DNA of 64,000 bases from Candidatus Tumulicola sp. (lineage in GTDB: Bacteria; Vulcanimicrobiota; Vulcanimicrobiia; Vulcanimicrobiales; Vulcanimicrobiaceae). The stretch is taken from NCBI GenBank assembly GCA_036490475.1, contig DASXDT010000006.1:1178001-1242000 (forward strand). The letters are read 5' to 3'. The notes beneath the pieces are model-generated. The model made no database searches, was not told the origin of the DNA, and worked only from the letters and a program-made list of their open reading frames with translations. This document shows, piece by piece, positions 32,345-40,593 of the stretch (positions are counted from its first letter, which is position 1; the number at the start of each line of letters is the position of its first letter). Position numbers and translations under genes: made by a program.

Positions 32345-34468
32345 ATGATAGAATCGACCGTCGCCGTTCCGAGCACCGTCGCCGCGACCCCGCCGGCTTT
32401 GCCGCTCGACGATCCGTCGCTGCTGATCAGTCGCGAGCTGTCGTGGGTCGAATTCAACGACCGCGTGCTCGAAGAGGGGTTGGACGCATCGAACCCGCTG
32501 CTCGAACGGCTGAAATTCGTCGCGATCTATGAAACGAACCTCGACGAGTTTTTCATGATTCGCGTGGCGGCGATCAAGCAGCAAATCGAAGCACACGTCG
32601 TGCGCCGATCCGACGACGGCCGGACGCCCGCCGAGCATCTGTCGGCGATCTCACAGCGCTTGCGCGCGTCGCTCGCGATGCAGATGCTGTTACTCAACGA
32701 CGAGCTGTTGCCGGCGCTCGAACGTGAAGGCATTCGCTTGATGCGCGTCTCCGATCTCGACGACGAGACGCAAAGCGTGCTGGAGCACACCTTCGACAAC
32801 TCGGTCTTTCCCGTATTGACGCCGCTGGCCGTCGATAGCGGACATCCGTTCCCGTACATCTCGAATCTGTCGTTGTCGTTGGCGGTCGAACTCGAAGAAG
32901 CCGGCAAAGACGGCGTCGAACTGCATTTCGCGCGGGTCAAGATACCGCCCACGCTCCCGCGATTCATCCCGATCGAGAATGCGCCGGCCGGCGAGCGGCA
33001 CTTCGTGTTGCTCGAGGACTTGATCGCGCACCATCTCGACGTTCTATTTCCCGGCATGCACGTTCGGGATGCGTATCTGTTTCGTGTGACGCGCGACGCC
33101 GACTTAGATTTACAGGAAGACGAAGCCGACGATTTGCTGCGCGAGATCGAGTCGGAATTACAGCGCCGGCGCTTCGGCGAGCCGGTGCGGCTGCAGCTCG
33201 AGCGCGGCATGCCCGAGTATCTTCGAGACTTCCTGTGTAAGGAATTACATCTCACGGCGGTCGACACGTACGAAGTCGACGGCATGATGGCGCTGAGCGA
33301 CCTCTGGTCGATCGTCAACCTTCCGGGCTACGACCGGTTGCGCGAGCAGCCGTTCATGCCGGCGATTCCCAAGCGTTTGATCGGCGTCACGGACATGTTC
33401 GCGGCGATTCGCGAAGGCGACATTCTACTGCACCATCCGTACGAATCGTTCGACCCGGTCGTGCAGTTCGTTACACAGGCGGCAGAAGACGAAAAAGTGC
33501 TCGCGATCAAGGCGACGCTGTACCGGACCTCCGGAAAAAATTCGCCGATTACGCAAGCGTTGCTGGATGCCGCTGAAAACGAAAAGCAAGTCGCCGTCGT
33601 GATCGAGCTCAAAGCGCGTTTCGACGAAGAGAATAATATCGAGTGGGCGCGGCGCCTGGAACGCGCGGGCGCGCACGTCGTATACGGCTTTGCCAATCAA
33701 AAGGTGCATGCCAAATCGTTGCTCGTCGTTCGCGAAGATGAAGATGGTTTACGCCGGTACATGCACTTCGGAACCGGCAATTATAACGAGAAGTCGGCAC
33801 GACTGTATACCGATTTGAGCCTGTTCACGTGCCGCCCCGAGCTGGGAGGCGATATCGCGCAGCTCTTCAACGCGCTGACCGGGTTCTCAAAAATCACCGA
33901 TTACGAAGATCTTTGGGTCGCGCCGGTCACGCTGCGCGGCGAAATTCTTTCTGCCATCGAACGCGAGACCGAACATGCGCGCGCCGGTCGTCCGTGCGGC
34001 ATTCGCGTGAAGCTCAATCACATCAGCGACGTCGAAGTTATTCGCGCGCTGTATCGCGCGTCGCAAGCCGGCGTGAAGATCGATATGCTGGTGCGCGGCA
34101 TGTGCGAACTGCGTCCAGGCGTGCCGGGCGTGAGCGAAAATATCACCGTGTGCAGCATCGTCGGCCGCTTTTTAGAACATTCACGCATCTACTCGTTCAC
34201 CAATGGCGGCGACCGTCGCGTTTACATCGCTAGCGCCGATTGGATGGGCCGCAATCTCGACGGCCGCGTCGAAATCGCAACGCCGGTTCTCGACCCGGTG
34301 ATCGCCGAAATGATCGACGGCCAAATTCTATCGGTCTTGTTGGCCGATAACGTCAAGAGCCGCGAACTCGTCGAGAACGGTTCCTATCGCCGGCGCTCGC
34401 CCAAACCCGGGCAGATTCCGATCGACGCGCAACGCGTATTCCTACATCAAGCGCAAGCATTAGGTTAG
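32345..34468 (+). CDS. ppk1: Polyphosphate kinase 1
   Basis: This 707-residue PPK1 polymerises ATP gamma-phosphate into polyphosphate. The N-terminal domain opens with LLISRELSWVEFNDRVLEE and IYETNLDEFFMIRVA. The catalytic half has YRTSGKNSPI, VVIELKARFDEENNIEWARRL, RYMHFGTGNYNEKSARLYTD with the autophosphorylated His, and HSRIYSFTNGG with the second catalytic His. The length matches the family. The ATG at 32345 has no clear ribosome site, so the start may be a few codons later. Its stop overlaps the EVE gene (TTAG). Confidence 0.96.
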   Translation: MIESTVAVPSTVAATPPALPLDDPSLLISRELSWVEFNDRVLEEGLDASNPLLERLKFVAIYETNLDEFFMIRVAAIKQQIEAHVVRRSDDGRTPAEHLSAISQRLRASLAMQMLLLNDELLPALEREGIRLMRVSDLDDETQSVLEHTFDNSVFPVLTPLAVDSGHPFPYISNLSLSLAVELEEAGKDGVELHFARVKIPPTLPRFIPIENAPAGERHFVLLEDLIAHHLDVLFPGMHVRDAYLFRVTRDADLDLQEDEADDLLREIESELQRRRFGEPVRLQLERGMPEYLRDFLCKELHLTAVDTYEVDGMMALSDLWSIVNLPGYDRLREQPFMPAIPKRLIGVTDMFAAIREGDILLHHPYESFDPVVQFVTQAAEDEKVLAIKATLYRTSGKNSPITQALLDAAENEKQVAVVIELKARFDEENNIEWARRLERAGAHVVYGFANQKVHAKSLLVVREDEDGLRRYMHFGTGNYNEKSARLYTDLSLFTCRPELGGDIAQLFNALTGFSKITDYEDLWVAPVTLRGEILSAIERETEHARAGRPCGIRVKLNHISDVEVIRALYRASQAGVKIDMLVRGMCELRPGVPGVSENITVCSIVGRFLEHSRIYSFTNGGDRRVYIASADWMGRNLDGRVEIATPVLDPVIAEMIDGQILSVLLADNVKSRELVENGSYRRRSPKPGQIPIDAQRVFLHQAQALG

Positions 34469-34932
34469 GCCTTCGCGTTACGACGCGCAAGTTCTAAGAC
34501 GATGTCCCATTCGTGGGGCATCACCGGCTGTACCGATAATCGCTGACCGCGTTTGAGCAGCGCCATGCCGGTGAGGCGCGGTTCGGCCCGCATTTCGGCC
34601 AGCGTCACCGGCCGCGCAAATTGCTCGACGAACCCGACGTCGACCATCATCCAGATCGGTTTGTCGGCTTTGGCGCGCCCGTCGAAATACTCGCCGTCGC
34701 GATCGAACTGCGAGAAGTCGGGATACGCCTCTTTGACGACCCGGCAGATGCCCACCGCAGCCGGCTCGGCGATACTCGAATGATAGAATAGCCCGAGATC
34801 GCCGAGCCGCATTTCTTGCATGGTGTTTCGGGCCTGATAGTTACGCACGCCGGTCCACGGCGTCGTGCCCTCGCGTTGCAGCCGTTCGATCGAGTACGCC
34901 TCGGGTTCGGTCTTGAGCAACCAATGCCGCAT
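34465..34932 (-). CDS. EVE-domain protein
   Basis: This 155-residue protein is a single EVE domain: RHWLLKTEPEAYSIERL at the start, TTPWTGVRNYQARNTM, GDLGLFYHSS, and PVTLAEMRAEP then MALLKRGQRLSVQPV. EVE domains, related to YTH and PUA, bind modified bases; free-standing forms are common housekeeping proteins of unknown role. It is convergent with ppk1, sharing a TTAG, and diverges from the cupin gene 55 bases away. The ATG at 34932 is chosen because it falls directly before the domain. Confidence 0.9.
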   Translation of the reverse strand: MRHWLLKTEPEAYSIERLQREGTTPWTGVRNYQARNTMQEMRLGDLGLFYHSSIAEPAAVGICRVVKEAYPDFSQFDRDGEYFDGRAKADKPIWMMVDVGFVEQFARPVTLAEMRAEPRLTGMALLKRGQRLSVQPVMPHEWDIVLELARRNAKA

Positions 34933-34987
34933 CGCCGCGCGCTTATCGTCGTGGCAGCCCGGCTCCTGGTGTGGTAGGCTTCGGGAC

Positions 34988-35494
34988 ATGGACGAGCAGC
35001 GGCGAATTATCCGTGCATCGAGCGACGGGTGGCACGGGGTCGAGCCCGAGGGCTACCGCCCCGGCGATTCGGTCGATACCGGCGTTTCGCGCCACACGCT
35101 GATCGGAAGCCGCAAGGAACGTGCCGCCGACGACGGCCCCGGCAGCGAGCTGCGCTACTTCAAGGTTGGTCCCGGCAAAGCGTCGCGATTAGAGAAGCAC
35201 GAACACGAACATTACGTGGTCGTGCACGAAGGCGAAGGCTATGCGATCGTCGGCGACGACGTGAGCGAAATCGCTCCGGGCGACGTCGTGTACGTCGGGC
35301 CGATGGAGATTCACCAGTTCGTCGCTCGCGGCGATCGGCCGTTCGGCTTTTTCTGTATGGTCGACGCGTGCCGCGACATTCCGCAAATGCCATCGGAAGA
35401 AGAACTCGCACGACTGAACGCATCGCCCGCCGGCGAGTTCGCGAAGCCGGATGCCGTGCCGGCTCCACGCGTTCGCGAAAAAGAGCTACGCTAA
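34988..35494 (+). CDS. Cupin-domain protein
   Basis: This 168-residue protein has a single conserved cupin barrel at about 60-135: KHEHEHYVVVHEGEGYAIVGDDVSEI with two His and one Glu metal ligands, then GDVVYVGPMEIHQFV with the second His. No signal sequence. Cupins of this size range from sugar isomerases to metal-dependent dioxygenases, so the activity is not predicted. It ends seven bases from the convergent sulfurtransferase stop. Confidence 0.85.
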   Translation: MDEQRRIIRASSDGWHGVEPEGYRPGDSVDTGVSRHTLIGSRKERAADDGPGSELRYFKVGPGKASRLEKHEHEHYVVVHEGEGYAIVGDDVSEIAPGDVVYVGPMEIHQFVARGDRPFGFFCMVDACRDIPQMPSEEELARLNASPAGEFAKPDAVPAPRVREKELR

Positions 35495-35500
35495 GGCCTT

Positions 35501-36352
35501 CTACTCTTTTCCGGTCGCGATCGGGCGCGACGGATCGGCGATCCATTCGCTCCACGAACCGGTATAGATGCGCGTGTGTGGGTAGCCGGCGTGCGTCATC
35601 GCCAACTCGTTGACGGCGGCCGATACACCCGAACCGCATTGGTGCACGACGGACGCCGGATCGAGATCCAACTCGACGAACTCGGCGCGTAAGGTGTCGG
35701 GCGATTTCCACGAGCCGTCGTCGTTGTAGTTGTGTTTGAACCAGCGATTACGTGCGCCCGGAATATGTCCGGGTATCGGATCGACCGTTTCGTTTTGCCC
35801 GGCGAAGCGATCGGCGCCGCGCGCGTCGAGCAGTTGCATTTCGCCGCTATCCAAGCGCGCCGAGACAAAGCTAGTATCGACGACCATTTCCTCGCGCACC
35901 CGCGCTACCAACTTGCCTTCGCGAACCGGCGTGTGCGCTTGCGTCGAGACCGGATAGCCACCGTTCGCCCACCCGGAATATCCGCCGTCGAGCACGGCTA
36001 CCGCTTCGTGTCCGATCCAGCGGCACAAGAACCAGAAACGCGCCGCGAACATGTCGGCACCGGCATCGTAGGCGACGATCTGCGTGTCTTCGTTCACGCC
36101 GAGACCGCGTAAAAACGCGGCGAACTCGTCGGGATCGGGCAACGGATGACGGCCGTTCGCGCCCGTTTTCTTCCCTGCCAGATCGTATTCGACGTCGGCA
36201 AAAAAAGCGCCGGGAAGATGGCCTTCGTCGTATAGGCGTTTACCTAACGAAAAATCGGCCAGCGAATGACGGCAGTCGACGATCGTGAGATCGGACGAGC
36301 CGATCGCTTCGGCGACCGATGCGGCGTCGATGACGGTTTTCCAAAGCGGCAT
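35501..36352 (-). CDS. sseA: Thiosulfate/3-mercaptopyruvate sulfurtransferase
   Basis: This 283-residue tandem-rhodanese protein has a first domain with IVDCRHSLADFSLGKRLYDEGHLPGA and a second with LLDARGADRFAG, then the active loop VVHQCGSGVSAAVNEL. CGSGV[S/T]A is the loop of mercaptopyruvate sulfurtransferases, whereas rhodanese proper has CRKGxT, so mercaptopyruvate is the likelier donor. It follows the glutaredoxin gene by 11 bases in the same orientation, placing sulfur transfer next to Fe-S cluster handling. Confidence 0.92.
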   Translation of the reverse strand: MPLWKTVIDAASVAEAIGSSDLTIVDCRHSLADFSLGKRLYDEGHLPGAFFADVEYDLAGKKTGANGRHPLPDPDEFAAFLRGLGVNEDTQIVAYDAGADMFAARFWFLCRWIGHEAVAVLDGGYSGWANGGYPVSTQAHTPVREGKLVARVREEMVVDTSFVSARLDSGEMQLLDARGADRFAGQNETVDPIPGHIPGARNRWFKHNYNDDGSWKSPDTLRAEFVELDLDPASVVHQCGSGVSAAVNELAMTHAGYPHTRIYTGSWSEWIADPSRPIATGKE

Positions 36353-36363
36353 GATGCGTTGCC

Positions 36364-36723
36364 TCAGCGCAGGTTGATGGTTTGTTTTTGCTCGCCAAGC
36401 GGCTGGCCGAAGGCATTTTCAAGTACGGTTTTGAGTTCGCCGCTCTGCGCCATCGGTCCGAGGATGTCGGTATCGCCGTAAAACTTGCCGTCGATAAACA
36501 CTTTCGGTAACGTTGGCCAATCGGTCATGTCGGCGAGCACTTGACGCTTCGGCATGTTCTCCAGTACGTCGATCACTTCGAACGGCACGCCGAAACTATC
36601 GAAAAACTGAATCGTTTCGAGCGTAAAACCGCAGCGCGGTGCGGTCTTGGTGCCCTTGCCGTACACGAGCACTTTGTTGGCTGCGACTTCGCGCCCGATC
36701 TCTTCTTGCAGATCTTGTGACAT
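36364..36723 (-). CDS. grxD: Monothiol glutaredoxin with CGFT active site
   Basis: This 119-residue Grx4-type glutaredoxin has VLVYGKGTKTAPRCGFTLET, WPTLPKVFIDGKFYGDTDIL and a short C-terminal tail. Such proteins carry a [2Fe-2S] cluster with glutathione, or form a heterodimer with BolA. The active loop is CGFT instead of the nearly invariant CGFS, and the glutathione-binding GGCD is replaced by GDTD; both depart from the family. The gene begins one base after the bolA stop, a classic functional pair. Confidence 0.88.
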   Translation of the reverse strand: MSQDLQEEIGREVAANKVLVYGKGTKTAPRCGFTLETIQFFDSFGVPFEVIDVLENMPKRQVLADMTDWPTLPKVFIDGKFYGDTDILGPMAQSGELKTVLENAFGQPLGEQKQTINLR

Positions 36724-36960
36724 TTACGTCTCCGATACGATGGTAGTCAGTTCGACCGCGTGGACGCGGCCGTCTTTGAGCGCATCCGACAGCGCTGCAT
36801 ATACGATTTTGTGCTGCTCCAGCAGGGGATGCCCGGCGAACCCACGCGAGCGTACCGTCACGTTGAAATGATCCATCGTGCCGGTGCGATCGAAAATACG
36901 AACGTCTGCATCCGGCAGTCGCGCGCGGATCAGACCGGTTAACGATTCGTCGTCGATCAT
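36724..36960 (-). CDS. bolA: BolA-family protein
   Basis: This 78-residue BolA protein has the class II KH-like fold: ADVRIFDRTGTMDHFNVTVRSRGFAG and HPLLEQHKIVYAALSDAL. BolA partners a monothiol glutaredoxin to hold or relay an Fe-S cluster; the His in HPLLEQH is a usual ligand candidate. It lies between a small membrane-protein gene (four-base overlap upstream) and grxD. Confidence 0.92.
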   Translation of the reverse strand: MIDDESLTGLIRARLPDADVRIFDRTGTMDHFNVTVRSRGFAGHPLLEQHKIVYAALSDALKDGRVHAVELTTIVSET

Positions 36961-37208
36961 GAGCGTAAGCGGCCCGAGGTGGTCATCGCCTCTGCCAACC
37001 CGCGGGCCTCGCCCAAGGTTTCGGGTAAGCGCGGAGCGTTTTGCATGAGCGCAGACGTTACGCCGCGGGCTAAAATGATGCCGGCTATGCCGATCATGAT
37101 CGCCGGAACGCCCGAAGCGCGCACGGGCCCGACTTCGATCTGAAACGTCCGTTGTACGCGGGCGATGCCGCGCAAGAACGTTTTCAGGCCTTCCACTCGA
37201 TTACTCAT
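36957..37208 (-). CDS. Small membrane protein of unknown function
   Basis: This 83-residue protein starts MSNRVEGLKTFLRGIARVQR and has a hydrophobic helix, ASGVPAIMIGIAGIILARGV (about 38-57), then a charged tail. The four-base overlap with bolA puts it in the bolA-grxD-sseA operon. The ATG at 37208 is preferred to an upstream extension that runs into the divergent leader. No family recognised. Confidence 0.55.
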   Translation of the reverse strand: MSNRVEGLKTFLRGIARVQRTFQIEVGPVRASGVPAIMIGIAGIILARGVTSALMQNAPRLPETLGEARGLAEAMTTSGRLRS

Positions 37209-37302
37209 ATCGACCGCTCTACGGCGCGGGCGCGGGGGAGGCCTGGCATTGGTAGCAGCGCGAACCGCGGCCTCGATGGAAGCAAGCGGTGCGAATAAAA
37301 TG

Positions 37303-38307
37303 ATGCGCGCGGCGCGTCTACACGAGATCGGCGGACCTTGGTCGCTGCGCATCGAGGATATGCCCATTCCGCAGCCCGGACCCGGCGAGGTCTTGGTTCG
37401 CCTGCGCGCTGCGGCGTTGAACCGGCGGGACGTCTTTATTACGCAGGGGCTCTATCCGGGCATCACGTTGCCGCGGACGCTCGGCGCCGACGGAGCCGGT
37501 GAAGTTGCAGCCCTGGGGGCCGGTGCGACCGCTCCGCCGGCCGGCACCGAGGTCGTGATCGATCCGATGCTAGGATGGGGTCTGAGCGGAGACGCGTGGG
37601 ATCCCGAAACGAGCAACATTCTCGGTATGCCGCTCGACGGAACGTTCGCGCAATACGTCTGCGTACCGGCGTCGGCGATCTACCCGAAACCCGCGCGTCT
37701 ATCGATGCAGCAAGCGGCAGCGCTTCCATTGGCGGCGGTAACTGCCTATCGTTCGACGATGGTGCGCGGCAACGTTCGCGCCGGACAGACCGTCCTGGTA
37801 ACCGGAATTGGCGGTGGTGTCGCGTCGTTCGCGCTGCTATTCGCTAAACGAGCGGGGGCGCGCGTGATCGCTACGTCGCGCAGCGATGCCAAGCTCGAGC
37901 GCGCTCGCCAACTCGGCGCCGACGTCACGTACAACTATGAGACGCAACCCGAGTGGCACAAAGAATGTAAGCGCCGGGAAACGCTCGAGGTCGTTATCGA
38001 TTCGTCGGGCGGCGATACCCTTGCGAAGGCCCTCGACGCGTTGCGGCCGGGCGGCCGGATCGTCGTCTACGGCGGTACGCGCGGAGAGGCGACGATCAAA
38101 CTGTTTCCGTTGTTCTGGAAGCATCTCTCGCTGCTCGGTACGTCGATGGGCAGTCCGCAAGATTTCGCGGAAATGTTGGCGCTGTTTGAAGGCTTCGATC
38201 TCCAACCGGCGATCGACAGCGTCTATCCGCTCGACAACATCGTCGACGCCGCCGAACGTATGGCGGCATCGGATCAGTTCGGGAAAGTCGTTCTCTCGAT
38301 CGACTAG
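37303..38307 (+). CDS. Zinc-type alcohol dehydrogenase/quinone oxidoreductase-like
   Basis: This 334-residue MDR-family protein has the N-terminal PGPGEVLVRLRAAALNRRDVFITQG, LGADGAGEV, a Rossmann motif VTGIGGGVASFALLFAKRAGARV and GGRIVVYGGTRGE. The catalytic and structural zinc cysteines are missing, as in NADPH-quinone oxidoreductases and related enoyl reductases. The start is one of two adjacent ATGs (37300/37303). The stop lies four bases before the convergent MBL gene's stop. Confidence 0.85.
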   Translation: MRAARLHEIGGPWSLRIEDMPIPQPGPGEVLVRLRAAALNRRDVFITQGLYPGITLPRTLGADGAGEVAALGAGATAPPAGTEVVIDPMLGWGLSGDAWDPETSNILGMPLDGTFAQYVCVPASAIYPKPARLSMQQAAALPLAAVTAYRSTMVRGNVRAGQTVLVTGIGGGVASFALLFAKRAGARVIATSRSDAKLERARQLGADVTYNYETQPEWHKECKRRETLEVVIDSSGGDTLAKALDALRPGGRIVVYGGTRGEATIKLFPLFWKHLSLLGTSMGSPQDFAEMLALFEGFDLQPAIDSVYPLDNIVDAAERMAASDQFGKVVLSID

Positions 38308-38310
38308 AGT

Positions 38311-39234
38311 TTACAGATCGGCTAGTCGATAGGAAAGCACGGTGTCGATCCGTTTGGTCGCACCGAGTTCGGCCTCGGCGACCGACGCGGCGCGGGCGTC
38401 GTCGAAGGCGCGTGCAACCTGTGGATTGAGGACGGTCGATTCGCGTTGCGTCATGGCGCGCGCGACCTCGTCCGCGGCCACCCGGCCTTCCTCTTCTAAT
38501 TCGATGAGATGCGCCAACACCTGACGCGCCATCGCGGGCCACAGTTCGGGCCGGTCGTCGCCGTAGATTCGCAGCACCAGCTCCGGAATCGTTTGCGTTC
38601 CGCCGTCCGCTAGCGCGTCGACGATCTCGCGTTCGCGCATCTGCCGGTGCGCGATATATTCTTCGATCTTAGCGCGGACGTCGCGCACCGGTGGTCCGTG
38701 GCCGCCGTACAGCGTGCGCGCGTGCGGAAATTCGTGAAGCAGCCGCTGCAACGTGTGCCGGTACGCGTGCATCGAACCGTGCGGCGGAGCGATCAATACC
38801 GTGCCCTCGCCCAAGATCACGTCGCCGGTAAAGAGCGCGGCATCGTCGGGCGCGTACAGCACCACGTGTTCGAACGTGTGGCCGGGCGCATCGATAACCG
38901 CTATTTCGCGATCGCCGACGCGAAACGCGCCTTCAAGTGGCAAGTCCGCGTCGTGCGGCACCCGGCTGGCCGGATGCGCGAGAACCGGCGCTCCGGTGCG
39001 GCGAGCCAATAGCGCCGCCGCCGGCGCGTGATCCGGGTGGCCGTGCGTCACCGCGATGGCTTCGATTCGCAGGTTCTGTGCGGCAGCGGTTGCGACGATT
39101 CGCTCGACGTGCGCCTCGATGTCCGGGCCCGGATCGATCGCCAACGCCGCGCCGCGTCCGCAGTCGACCAGGTACGAGTTGGTTCCGTCGAGCGTCATCG
39201 GCGACGGGTTAGGGGCGCGAACGGTCGTTACCAT
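38311..39234 (-). CDS. Metallo-beta-lactamase-fold hydrolase (LACTB2-like)
   Basis: This 307-residue protein has the MBL zinc motif VTHGHPDHAPAAALL, a second His in FEHVVLYAPDDAALFTGD, and GGHGPPV for the third. After about residue 200 a winged-helix-like C-terminal domain (AHLIELEEEGRVAADE) matches LACTB2-type hydrolases, some of which cut RNA. Substrate unknown. Its ATG lies seven bases inside the NUDIX gene end, so the two are co-translated. Confidence 0.88.
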   Translation of the reverse strand: MVTTVRAPNPSPMTLDGTNSYLVDCGRGAALAIDPGPDIEAHVERIVATAAAQNLRIEAIAVTHGHPDHAPAAALLARRTGAPVLAHPASRVPHDADLPLEGAFRVGDREIAVIDAPGHTFEHVVLYAPDDAALFTGDVILGEGTVLIAPPHGSMHAYRHTLQRLLHEFPHARTLYGGHGPPVRDVRAKIEEYIAHRQMREREIVDALADGGTQTIPELVLRIYGDDRPELWPAMARQVLAHLIELEEEGRVAADEVARAMTQRESTVLNPQVARAFDDARAASVAEAELGATKRIDTVLSYRLADL

Positions 39235-40028
39235 GCGTTCTCCAAGGTTGGCGGTAGTTCGAACCGGCCGGGTTCGCCGGTCGGAAGGATCGTTACCACC
39301 GCTTTGCTACGGGCGAAGCGCTGCAACTCGTCGACCGAATCGATTCCGCCCAAACGTTCGAGATGTTTGATCGTGGGATACACCAGATGCATCGCCCCGT
39401 CGCGATACCGTTGCAACGCGACGGCCGGCGACAGCCACACGCCGTCGTGCGTTTCGGACGCATCGGCGAATCCGCTGCGATCGCCGGCAACTGCCGCGAC
39501 GAAGAAATGCGTGTTGAAGCGCCGTCCTTCACTCGGGGGCGTGATCCAGTGCGAAAACAACGTCAGGCGTGTGGCATCGGCGAAGGCATCGCGCCGCTCG
39601 AGCACGGTCGCGAATGCGCGCGCGTCGTCGCGTACGGTCGCTCGTTCGGGATCTTCTGCGTCGACCGATTCCTCGCGTTCGTCACCGGCCGCGGTGCGTG
39701 TTAACAGTATACCGGTCTCTTCGAAGAGCTCGCGCAAGGCCGTTACGAACAGCGCGCGCGCGGATGCTGCGTCGATGTCGGGCTCGGTGGTCGGAAGTTC
39801 GGGCGATCGTTCGGCACGGAACGCTCGTCGCACGCGTTGCTCGTCGATGCCGTTCACGCGCGATTGCACGTGCGAATCGTAGTCGGCTGGGTCGACGGCG
39901 CCGCCCGGAAAAACGAACGCGTCGGGTGCGAAGGCGCTGCGTGCGCTGCGTCGCGTGAGATACACTTGCATGCCGTCAGGGGCGGGGCGCGCGACGATCG
40001 CGGTGGCGGCTAAGCGCGGTTGCAGCAT
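39228..40028 (-). CDS. NUDIX hydrolase
   Basis: This 266-residue protein has the Nudix box as ALFVTALRELFEETGILL, lacking the leading Gly but keeping REL-EE-TG. The N-terminus AIVARPAPDGMQVYLTRRS and APDAFVFPGGAVDPAD, and the length, resemble the NUDT19/RPP-type family that hydrolyses CoA derivatives. It overlaps the MBL gene, suggesting related metabolite clearing. Start ATG at 40028. Confidence 0.85.
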   Translation of the reverse strand: MLQPRLAATAIVARPAPDGMQVYLTRRSARSAFAPDAFVFPGGAVDPADYDSHVQSRVNGIDEQRVRRAFRAERSPELPTTEPDIDAASARALFVTALRELFEETGILLTRTAAGDEREESVDAEDPERATVRDDARAFATVLERRDAFADATRLTLFSHWITPPSEGRRFNTHFFVAAVAGDRSGFADASETHDGVWLSPAVALQRYRDGAMHLVYPTIKHLERLGGIDSVDELQRFARSKAVVTILPTGEPGRFELPPTLENAW

Positions 40029-40035
40029 ATCCCCC

Positions 40036-40073
40036 TGAAAAGAGCAGGAGGGTGGGGCAATCGCGCCACCCTC
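40036..40073 (-). terminator. Rho-independent terminator for the VKOR transcript
   Basis: On the minus strand, the perfect eight-pair stem GAGGGTGG/CCACCCTC (40066-40073 with 40048-40055) and a ten-base loop are followed by CTGCTCTTTT. It lies about 107 bases past the VKOR stop and directly upstream of the NUDIX start, so it should end the VKOR transcript. Confidence 0.7.
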
Positions 40074-40179
40074 GATCTGCCGTCCGAGCCGGTTGCAGAC
40101 TGGTGCTGCGCGCGGCTACTCCACCTCCGTTCGGCTCAACTTGCGCCGGGCCTGATTCGGAGAGGGTGATTCTACCGAA
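40074..40179 (-). other. Possible structured 3' untranslated region
   Basis: Read leftward this segment carries complementary pieces GAGCCG (40129-40134) and CGGCTC (about 40086-40091), enclosing an inner pair GCAG/CTGC, and ends at the terminator hairpin. No tRNA, SRP or other known RNA core fits. It might be a small RNA or only the trailer of the VKOR mRNA. Confidence 0.35.
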
Positions 40180-40587
40180 TTACGTCGACGAAAACAATAG
40201 GCCATGCGCCGCTCCCCAGAGGCACAGGGCGGCCAAGAGCCAGTTCACTACATGCCCCGTCCAGCAGTACGGACAGGCGCGTCGCGTGACGTAGAGGAGC
40301 GAATAACCCAGAAAAATCGAGGTTGCGGCCGCTAGTATCGTCGCCAGGCAGATGGTCAACGCCGCCCAGGCGCCGTGGGCCGTCCACACCGCCGGCGCCA
40401 GCGCCGTGTAATAGATGCCGCCGATTGCCGCATTGGGCACCCCGCCGAAGACACGAGCGCGAGCGGTTTGTACGACGCTTGGTTCGCTCAACTGCCCCCG
40501 AGCGGCCCGAACGGTCTTCACTAGCATGAAAACCGACACATAGAGACCAACACCGCACAGCAGCGTGACGAACGTCTTTAGTAGCAT
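40180..40587 (-). CDS. VKOR-family disulfide-forming membrane protein
   Basis: This 135-residue protein has four hydrophobic helices and the redox motif RACPYCWTGHVVNWLL of vitamin K epoxide reductase homologues, which in bacteria reoxidise a DsbA-like partner and pass electrons to quinone. It has no fused thioredoxin domain. The extra loop cysteine pair found in many VKORs is not obvious, which makes a minimal type likely. Its ATG lies six bases from the divergent VTT gene start. Confidence 0.83.
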   Translation of the reverse strand: MLLKTFVTLLCGVGLYVSVFMLVKTVRAARGQLSEPSVVQTARARVFGGVPNAAIGGIYYTALAPAVWTAHGAWAALTICLATILAAATSIFLGYSLLYVTRRACPYCWTGHVVNWLLAALCLWGAAHGLLFSST

Positions 40588-40593
40588 CCGCTT

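Noticed and set aside
34465-34932. EVE-domain protein as part of a modified-base restriction system
   Set aside because: It is a free-standing EVE domain without nuclease or methyltransferase genes nearby; this form is common housekeeping.
40074-40180. A possible tRNA or SRP RNA between NUDIX and VKOR
   Set aside because: No T-loop GGTTCGAATCC-like sequence, no acceptor stem pairing and no SRP tetraloop core on either strand.
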